DNA from: JAPXRI01 sp033813635
GTDB lineage: Bacteria > Bacillota > Clostridia > Oscillospirales > QAMX01
Assembly: GCA_033813635.1 (NCBI GenBank)
Contig: JAPXRI010000001.1
Location: 124,001-188,000 of the forward strand
Length of the DNA: 64,000 bases
Reading direction: 5' to 3'
Part shown: piece by piece, positions 59,519 through 64,000 of the stretch
How the letters are laid out: each line of letters starts with the position of its first letter
How positions within the stretch are numbered: the first letter of the stretch is position 1
Made by a program: the position numbers and the translations under genes
The notes under the pieces: generated by a model
Seen by the model: the letters and a program-made list of their open reading frames with translations, nothing else
Told to the model about the DNA's origin: nothing
Database searches by the model: none

Positions 59519-60643
59519 CTACAGGCCTGCGGCATAAGCCTTGATGTTTTTCGCCACCGCGGACTTCGGCATGCCCATCACAAAAGGCACGCCCTTGTTC
59601 AGGCTTGACAGCACCGTTTTGGTATCATCCGGCAGGCAGAGCCCGGTGTCCATGCCCAGAACCGTTTCAAAATCCTTTTTCGATATAATCCCGTCGCCCG
59701 AGCGGTTCAGAATCAACGAGACCTTCTCCCTTTGCCTAAGCGCGTCCATGATTGAGAGGCAGAGCTTCGCGTTCCGCAGCGAGATGATGTCTACATTCGC
59801 CACCAGGTTGACAACGTCGCTGTTTTCGATAACAGCGATCGTCGTATCGTCGAAGCCCGGCGGCAGGTCTATAATGACATACTCGTAATATGGCCTCAGC
59901 GTGTTGATTATTAGCTCCATCGTTTTGTCGTTGATGTATTCGGCGAGCTCCGGGCTTTTAGGCGCGGCGAGCACCTCGAGACCGCTCGAGTGGAGGGTAA
60001 GCATGCTCTTGGCCACGTCTATGCTCATCTCTCCCCGCTCGCGGGAGAGCTCGTAGATTGTATCCTTCGCATCGAGATCAAGCAGCACCGTCACGTCGCC
60101 GAACTGTAGGTCCGCGTCTATAATGACGGTCCTTTTGCCGTATAGAGCGAGGGCGACTGCGGTATTCACCGCGACAGTGGTTTTGCCTGTGCCACCCTTC
60201 CCGCCGAAAAATGAGACGACCTTTGAGCGCGTGCTCTTGACGGCCGAATTCTCGGAGATCCGCTTTCTTTCCAGGCTGTAGGCCTTGAAAATCGCCTCCT
60301 TAAGCTCGGAGGCAGAAACCGTCTGCAAAAGCACCTGCTTTATCCCGTACTGCATCGCCTTCTGCAGAAGCTGCAAGTCAACCTCCGCAGAGAGCAGGAT
60401 AACGCTCGCGCCGGGGAGCTCCGAGTAGGTCTGCTCGGCAATCTCGAATACGCCGCCCGCGTTTTTGTCGTTCGACAGTATCACCACGTCCGGGTTGTAG
60501 CCGTTTATTTTCAGGCTCGTCATGCCGTCGTATTCCAGAAAGCCGGATATCGCGACGCTCCCGTCGGACAAAAGATTTTTTACGTTTATTTTGACGTCTA
60601 TGTCGTTGGACACAACGACGATTTTCAGCTTTTCCATATTCAT
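59519..60643 (-). CDS. TadZ/CpaE-like ParA-type ATPase
   Basis: A 374-residue protein with an N-terminal receiver-like domain (about residues 5-120; it lacks the full phospho-acceptor set) and a ParA/MinD ATPase domain. VSFFGGKGGTGKTTVAVNTA near residue 145 is the deviant Walker A motif with its signature Lys. VIIDADLQFGDVTVLLDLD near residue 175 and IIDLPPGFDDTTI near residue 255 are the A' and B motifs. TadZ proteins place the pilus machine in the cell. Its start overlaps the cpaB stop by 4 bases (ATGA), with GGCGG 7 bases upstream. Confidence 0.88.
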   Translation of the reverse strand: MNMEKLKIVVVSNDIDVKINVKNLLSDGSVAISGFLEYDGMTSLKINGYNPDVVILSNDKNAGGVFEIAEQTYSELPGASVILLSAEVDLQLLQKAMQYGIKQVLLQTVSASELKEAIFKAYSLERKRISENSAVKSTRSKVVSFFGGKGGTGKTTVAVNTAVALALYGKRTVIIDADLQFGDVTVLLDLDAKDTIYELSRERGEMSIDVAKSMLTLHSSGLEVLAAPKSPELAEYINDKTMELIINTLRPYYEYVIIDLPPGFDDTTIAVIENSDVVNLVANVDIISLRNAKLCLSIMDALRQREKVSLILNRSGDGIISKKDFETVLGMDTGLCLPDDTKTVLSSLNKGVPFVMGMPKSAVAKNIKAYAAGL

Positions 60644-61311
60644 TTCACGACCGCCGGAACGCTCACGATGCTGTCGTCTCCCGGGCCTCTGAGAACGAGC
60701 TTAATCAGACCGTTAATCATACTGTAGTTGAGGGTCAGGCAATCCCTCGCGGAGATCTCGACCGTTATGTTGGTGTAAGCCGACGAGCCGTTTTCGGATT
60801 TGCTGCCGACAGCGATAATATTGACGTTCTGCAGGCAGTAGAAGGTGGTGCTCACTTCATCTATCGTCATTGTCACTATAATATCCACCTTGTCTCCCAC
60901 CTTCAGATAGCCCGCAAGGCCCGATATCGTGTCGACTGAGAGGGTGAACGCGCGGTAGCCGCTTTTTATCCGCTCGGCGAGCTCGGAATTCGTCTCGCTG
61001 CCGATGACCATCAGCTTGCCCTCAAGGAGCTGTTCGCCCTTGCTTATCGGGTATTTCGCGACCTTTCCGACGGCGTAGTTCGCGTCGGTCACCGCCTTGT
61101 CCGGAACCGAGGCCGACGGGACGGACACCGCCGTAATCATATCGGCGGTTATCTGGCTCCCCTGCGGGATGTCGACGGCGGCCGCAAGCACGTTGACCGT
61201 GTCCGGCTGCGCCGCGGCGCTGTTTTTATTCTTCAGTCCGCTTGCGAAAAGGTAGACAGCAATGCCTGCCATCACCGCGAATATAATGGCGAACAAATAG
61301 ATTTTTTTCAT
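60640..61311 (-). CDS. cpaB: Flp pilus assembly protein CpaB/RcpC-like
   Basis: A 223-residue protein anchored by an N-terminal helix (residues about 4-24). It is followed by a SAF domain (VLAAAVDIPQGSQITADMI near residue 43, ISKGEQLLEG near residue 95) and a C-terminal RcpC/CpaB domain (AFTLSVDTISGLAGYLKVGD near residue 120). In Gram-negatives it works with the outer-membrane secretin; no secretin gene is present here, consistent with a single-membrane cell. Start at ATG 61311; it overlaps the TadZ gene. Confidence 0.87.
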   Translation of the reverse strand: MKKIYLFAIIFAVMAGIAVYLFASGLKNKNSAAAQPDTVNVLAAAVDIPQGSQITADMITAVSVPSASVPDKAVTDANYAVGKVAKYPISKGEQLLEGKLMVIGSETNSELAERIKSGYRAFTLSVDTISGLAGYLKVGDKVDIIVTMTIDEVSTTFYCLQNVNIIAVGSKSENGSSAYTNITVEISARDCLTLNYSMINGLIKLVLRGPGDDSIVSVPAVVK

Positions 61312-61321
61312 TTTAAATCCC

Positions 61322-62281
61322 TTATTTCGTCAGCCTGTATGTATGGAGACCGAAGTCTTTTTCGGAGATTATTTCCGTCGCCGGAATAACGATGTTTAAA
61401 AACGAGCCCTGGATCTCGTCGTCCTTGTCCGACGGCTCGATCAGGAAGGGCGCGAAGCCGACGATTTCTACGGTTCTTGATTCCACGAAGCTGTAAACGA
61501 GCACATAGACGATTTTCGGGCAACCGACCACATAGTGCTCCGTCGTGCAGCCGCCCATGCCCTGATAGTGGCTGCAGAGGGACAGCCTGTACTCCACCCC
61601 GTTCCGGGCCGCGCTGGTTTTGTTGCCCGTCGCAACCGGGAGAAACTGGCCGACGTAGTTTGTACCATCGTAGCCGTAATTCAGCCATTTCTCAAGCAGT
61701 TTTGCGTTTCCGTTCGAGCTGTCGAGCACTATGAAGCCGTAGAAGCCTGTGTCGCCCTCCCCGCCGCCGACTTTGAGCGTGATATGGGACGTCTTTCCCG
61801 AGGCTACGGCGTCGTAGTATGTCTGCTCCACAATGCCAATGGGCACCGCTCCGGAGACCGCCCCGACGTTTGCGGTGGATACGGTCGCCGATTTGGCGAC
61901 GCCGACATGGTCGATACCGAAGATTCGCGCGAATGTGGTCGGGCAGCGCTTATCGACGGTGACCGAGAGGGAGCGGTATTTTCCGTCTTGCAGGTCATTG
62001 AAGACGACGTTGTCCGCGCTGAAGTTCTCAGCGTGGTTTTTTCTCGCGTATTCGCAGGCGTCGGCTTTCGCCAGGGCGATCACGTCCGCGTCGTTTTCGG
62101 CTATCGGCAGGTATTTGCCCAGCGACAGCGCTATCGCGTCCGCCGCGTTCTGGGACCCGGAGGCGCCGACGTACGCGGTGCCGATATCCAATGCCAGCGC
62201 GGTGAAAGACAGCAAAACCGTCATCACCAGAGCCGTGAGCACCGCGCTGACGCCTGTTTCGTTTTTGATGAATTTAAGCAT
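61322..62281 (-). CDS. TadG-like pseudopilin/pilus assembly protein
   Basis: A 319-residue secreted or membrane-anchored protein. It starts with MLKFIKNETGVSAVLTALV, a TadE/TadG-type leader with a helix at residues about 10-32, and ALDIGTAYVGASGSQNAAD typical of TadG/TadE-N proteins. The rest is a beta-rich extracytoplasmic part without a von Willebrand domain. It probably takes part in pilus assembly or forms a minor pilin. It lies 5 bases after tadE and 10 before cpaB. Confidence 0.8.
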   Translation of the reverse strand: MLKFIKNETGVSAVLTALVMTVLLSFTALALDIGTAYVGASGSQNAADAIALSLGKYLPIAENDADVIALAKADACEYARKNHAENFSADNVVFNDLQDGKYRSLSVTVDKRCPTTFARIFGIDHVGVAKSATVSTANVGAVSGAVPIGIVEQTYYDAVASGKTSHITLKVGGGEGDTGFYGFIVLDSSNGNAKLLEKWLNYGYDGTNYVGQFLPVATGNKTSAARNGVEYRLSLCSHYQGMGGCTTEHYVVGCPKIVYVLVYSFVESRTVEIVGFAPFLIEPSDKDDEIQGSFLNIVIPATEIISEKDFGLHTYRLTK

Positions 62282-62286
62282 ATTCT

Positions 62287-62694
62287 CTACCCCGCACGCA
62301 TTGTTACGCTGGAGGAAAGCTTGACTTTATCCCCGCCGAATATCGTGCTCGCGACCACCGTCAGCGCCTTTACGCTGCTTCTGACGGTTACGGTCACATC
62401 TCCCGAACCCGGGTCGGAGGGGTTTGAAAAGGTCACGTCGGTATCAATGCCGCTTTTTATGCTAGCCGAAGCCACTTCCTGGACTCTTTCGGCCGTCTCC
62501 GCGCTTAGATTTTCGTAGTCGGTGGAGACCGAGGCGTACCTCGCGCCCTCGCGGGCGCAGTTGTCCGTCGCGAGCTTAGCCGATAAAATCCAGGCGAAAT
62601 CGATGATCCCGCAGAGAAGCAATATGAGGATCGGCGCCACAAGAGCAAACTCGACGACCGACTGCCCGCTTTCGTCCTTGAGAAATCTTAGCAT
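62287..62694 (-). CDS. TadE-like minor pseudopilin
   Basis: A 135-residue protein with a short prepilin-like leader MLRFLKDESGQSVVEFALV, giving a Gly/Gln cleavage region before VEFAL and a helix at residues about 14-35. It resembles the leader of the Flp pilin upstream (both contain FLKDE-GQ), so the same prepilin peptidase should process it. The ATG at 62694 is chosen because this leader starts there; the open frame extending to 62772 runs across a hairpin and has no leader sequence. Confidence 0.87.
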   Translation of the reverse strand: MLRFLKDESGQSVVEFALVAPILILLLCGIIDFAWILSAKLATDNCAREGARYASVSTDYENLSAETAERVQEVASASIKSGIDTDVTFSNPSDPGSGDVTVTVRSSVKALTVVASTIFGGDKVKLSSSVTMRAG

Positions 62695-62736
62695 ACCGCA
62701 CCGCGTCCTTTCCTTTAGTTTTTGGGTTTGAATGAA

Positions 62737-62763
62737 CGCGGGGGTGCTTGAGACACCCCCGCG
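62737..62763 (-). repeat. Strong GC-rich hairpin between flp and tadE
   Basis: CGCGGGGGTG and CACCCCCGCG (arms 62737-62746 and 62754-62763) form a perfect 10-base-pair stem with a 7-base loop. AATG/CATT can extend it beyond a small internal loop. No T-run follows on the minus strand, so it is not a simple terminator. Position directly after the major pilin gene suggests mRNA stabilisation or partial attenuation. Confidence 0.75.
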
Positions 62764-62775
62764 CGCATTCACGGG

Positions 62776-62961
62776 TTAATCTGGTATAGCCGACGTCGCT
62801 TCCCCAATCTTATCGGATATCTTGCTAAACATACCCTTCAGCCTGGGTCCGAGAATAACGAGTGCCGCTACGACGACGAGCGCGACGAGCCCGATGATGA
62901 GGCCGTACTCCACCATGCCCTGTCCGTTTTCGTCCTTCAGAAAGTTAAGTGCCTTTTTCAT
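62776..62961 (-). CDS. Flp/Fap-type major pilin
   Basis: A 61-residue prepilin, the building block of the Tad pilus. The leader MKKALNFLKDENGQG is followed by MVEYGLIIGLVALVVV, the Flp motif with cleavage after Gly and the conserved Glu and Tyr. The mature pilin is about 46 residues, mostly one helix. AGGAGG lies 8 bases before ATG, the best ribosome site in the operon, fitting an abundant product. It lies 46 bases after the prepilin peptidase gene and before a stable hairpin. Confidence 0.94.
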   Translation of the reverse strand: MKKALNFLKDENGQGMVEYGLIIGLVALVVVAALVILGPRLKGMFSKISDKIGEATSAIPD

Positions 62962-63007
62962 TTTCTGTCCTCCTAAAATTATTATGTTAAGTTAATTGAA
63001 ACGCAAA

Positions 63008-63634
63008 TTATAACACGGGAAACAGCGCCGTGACGAAGAGCCCGAGGGCGATATACGGACCCATCGCCGTCTTTGATTTCAGGTTTCCGGTTTTTCTGAT
63101 CAGCCGGATCACGCCGTAAAGCGTCATCAGCACGGCCATAATCACCATCGCCTGAAGAAAGCCGTAAAGCCCTAGGTAGAGTCCGGTCACCGCGCCAAGC
63201 TTAATATCCCCGGCGCCCACGCTGAGCTTAAAAAACGACGGGATTGTAAACACCACCGCGGCGGTGGCAAAGCCGATTAGGCTGTCAGTAAGCGCATTTC
63301 CCGTAAATCCCAGAATCAGGAACAGCACTTTCAGCGCGATAAGCGCGAGAACAAGGATGTTCGGTATTTTTCTTACCGTAAAATCCACCGCGGCAATCGC
63401 GATGCAGAGGGTGTATACCGCGGAGTATTGGAGCCTGTCCAGCGTTTCGGAAGCTGCGACGGAAATTACCGCAAACCCCGCCGCGCAGACAAGGCACCAG
63501 AGCCAGAGATGCTTCAGCGCGTAAAGCTTTGATTCCGCGCCGTTTTCCGCCCTCGCGGCCGAAAGCTTTTTGCTTGCCGTCATGCAAAGAGCCCCCGCGG
63601 CCGCCCCGGCCGCTGCCATTATCGCCGTTTCCAT
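63008..63634 (-). CDS. Prepilin peptidase, A24 family (TadV/CpaA)
   Basis: A 208-residue aspartic peptidase with about six membrane helices. The catalytic aspartates are in IAAVDFTVRKIPN near residue 82 and SVGAGDIKLGAV near residue 140 (G-x-G-D-x-K). It lacks the N-terminal methyltransferase domain of PilD, as usual for Tad-type enzymes. AAGGA lies 8 bases before ATG. It is the first gene of the pilus operon, only about 16 bases after a riboswitch-controlled terminator. Confidence 0.92.
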   Translation of the reverse strand: METAIMAAAGAAAGALCMTASKKLSAARAENGAESKLYALKHLWLWCLVCAAGFAVISVAASETLDRLQYSAVYTLCIAIAAVDFTVRKIPNILVLALIALKVLFLILGFTGNALTDSLIGFATAAVVFTIPSFFKLSVGAGDIKLGAVTGLYLGLYGFLQAMVIMAVLMTLYGVIRLIRKTGNLKSKTAMGPYIALGLFVTALFPVL

Positions 63635-63649
63635 TTCTTCATTCCTTGC

Positions 63650-63698
63650 TTTTAAAAATTTAAAATGACCGTATTCCTTCGATAATGGAATGCGGTCA
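63650..63698 (-). terminator. Intrinsic terminator in the leader of the pilus operon
   Basis: Minus-strand TGACCGCATTCC (63687-63698) pairs with GGAATACGGTCA (63666-63677) with one mismatch and a 9-base loop. TTTTAAATTTTT follows. It lies between the cyclic-di-GMP aptamer and the first gene, so it is the likely expression platform. Confidence 0.8.
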
Positions 63699-63774
63699 GA
63701 TTTTTACTGCCGGCACAACGGCATCTATCGCTTGCTAATAGATTACGTCTGTTCCGGTTACAAAATCTAACTTC

Positions 63775-63868
63775 AGGTCGGCGGCTAGGCTGCCATGGGT
63801 TAATTTCTTAACCTTTAGGTCCTATGGCTTTGTGCCCCTGTCTTTCGACAGGTTTACCATTATCGTGG
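63775..63868 (-). ncRNA. Cyclic-di-GMP-I riboswitch (GEMM-I)
   Basis: Read on the minus strand, the region shows the GEMM-I order: GGTAAACC (63851-63858), a P2 hairpin CTGTCGAAAGACAG with a GAAA tetraloop, GGCACAAAGCC, then AGGACCTAAAGG of the tetraloop receptor, a P3 hairpin closed by GAAA, CCCATGGCAGCC and TAGCCGCC closing P1. The match to known aptamers (GGCAAACC, CGAAAG, CAAAGCC, CCTAAA, GCAGCC) is close. A terminator follows about 75 bases later, just before the Tad pilus genes. Binding of cyclic di-GMP is therefore expected to switch pilus transcription. Confidence 0.88.
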
Positions 63869-63904
63869 GAAGTCTGTTTTGTTATTCAATTGTCCGATTT
63901 TTTT

Positions 63905-64000
63905 CTAATTGCGCTGAAAGCCTTCGAGCCAGTTGAAAAGCGCCTGCGAGTTTTCGTAGAGTTTTTCGGAGACGTCCTTATCGGTAAATCTCTCGTGGAA
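63905..64000 (-). CDS. C-terminus of an unidentified protein (partial)
   Basis: A minus-strand frame open from the right edge to a TAG at 63905 encodes 31 residues ending NWLEGFQRN. The short, amphipathic segment does not identify a family. It ends about 35 bases before the riboswitch aptamer, so the promoter of the pilus operon must lie in or near its 3' end, or the gene is transcribed into the riboswitch. Confidence 0.5.
   Translation of the reverse strand, partial: FHERFTDKDVSEKLYENSQALFNWLEGFQRN

Overview
The window looks like chromosome of an anaerobic Bacillota, most likely class Clostridia (Oscillospirales-like gut lineage). It is GC-rich, and it carries a FabT/FabK-type fatty-acid synthesis cluster, CdaA-CdaR, three DegV proteins, a monoderm-type Tad pilus locus and a cyclic-di-GMP-I riboswitch. 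This placement is inferred from gene content and order; no rRNA or tRNA gene was seen.

Layout. 1-1212 (minus): a glycosyltransferase followed by the start of a membrane protein cut by the window edge. 1618-3859 (plus): a cation/proton antiporter and an MgtC-like protein. 3961-5218: an AT-richer scar with a dead ISL3 transposase, a broken gene and a small hypothetical gene. 5731-7831: a DegV lipid-binding protein and an aminoglycoside-phosphotransferase-like kinase. 7932-22510 (minus): one long apparent operon starting from a near-consensus promoter. Its order is 2-oxo acid dehydrogenase E2, E3 and fused E1, a sorbitol/sorbose-type dehydrogenase, a bifunctional rhamnulose-1-phosphate aldolase/short-chain dehydrogenase, a PHP-domain protein, rhamnulokinase, L-rhamnose isomerase, a sensory-rhodopsin-transducer-family protein, a membrane protein and an SGNH esterase. 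It joins L-rhamnose breakdown to an oxidative acyl-CoA-forming complex.

22733-24222 (minus): DegV and a PAP2-like membrane protein. 24755-31835 (plus): a carbohydrate cluster (XRE regulator with membrane tail, TIM-barrel isomerase, UlaG-like metallo-hydrolase, ROK kinase, GH38 alpha-mannosidase, UroD-like protein). 31832-38578 (minus): a hypothetical protein; the cdaA-cdaR-FAD-dehydrogenase operon; and a radical-SAM/DUF4130 putative DNA-repair pair whose promoter carries a LexA-box-like palindrome. 38802-44215 (plus): metK, a lone ABC ATPase, dCMP deaminase, TcdA, a MATE exporter and a DUF2284 protein.

44733-55202 (plus): a complete type II fatty-acid operon in the streptococcal order fabT-fabH-acpP-fabK-fabD-fabG-fabF-accB-fabZ-accC-accD-accA. 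It starts from a perfect consensus promoter with a FabT-like operator at the transcription start and ends with a translationally coupled DegV gene. 55335-63634 (minus): a Tad/Flp pilus operon (prepilin peptidase, Flp, TadE, TadG, CpaB, TadZ/CpaE, CpaF, TadB, TadC) continuing without a gap into DUF192 and DivIVA-like genes. A cyclic-di-GMP-I riboswitch and an intrinsic terminator precede it. The last 96 bases hold the 3' end of another minus-strand gene.

The strongest points for follow-up are the c-di-GMP riboswitch on the pilus operon, the rhamnose/2-oxo acid dehydrogenase operon with its rhodopsin-transducer-family protein, the FabT operator with the DegV gene in the fab operon, and the LexA-like box over the radical-SAM repair pair.
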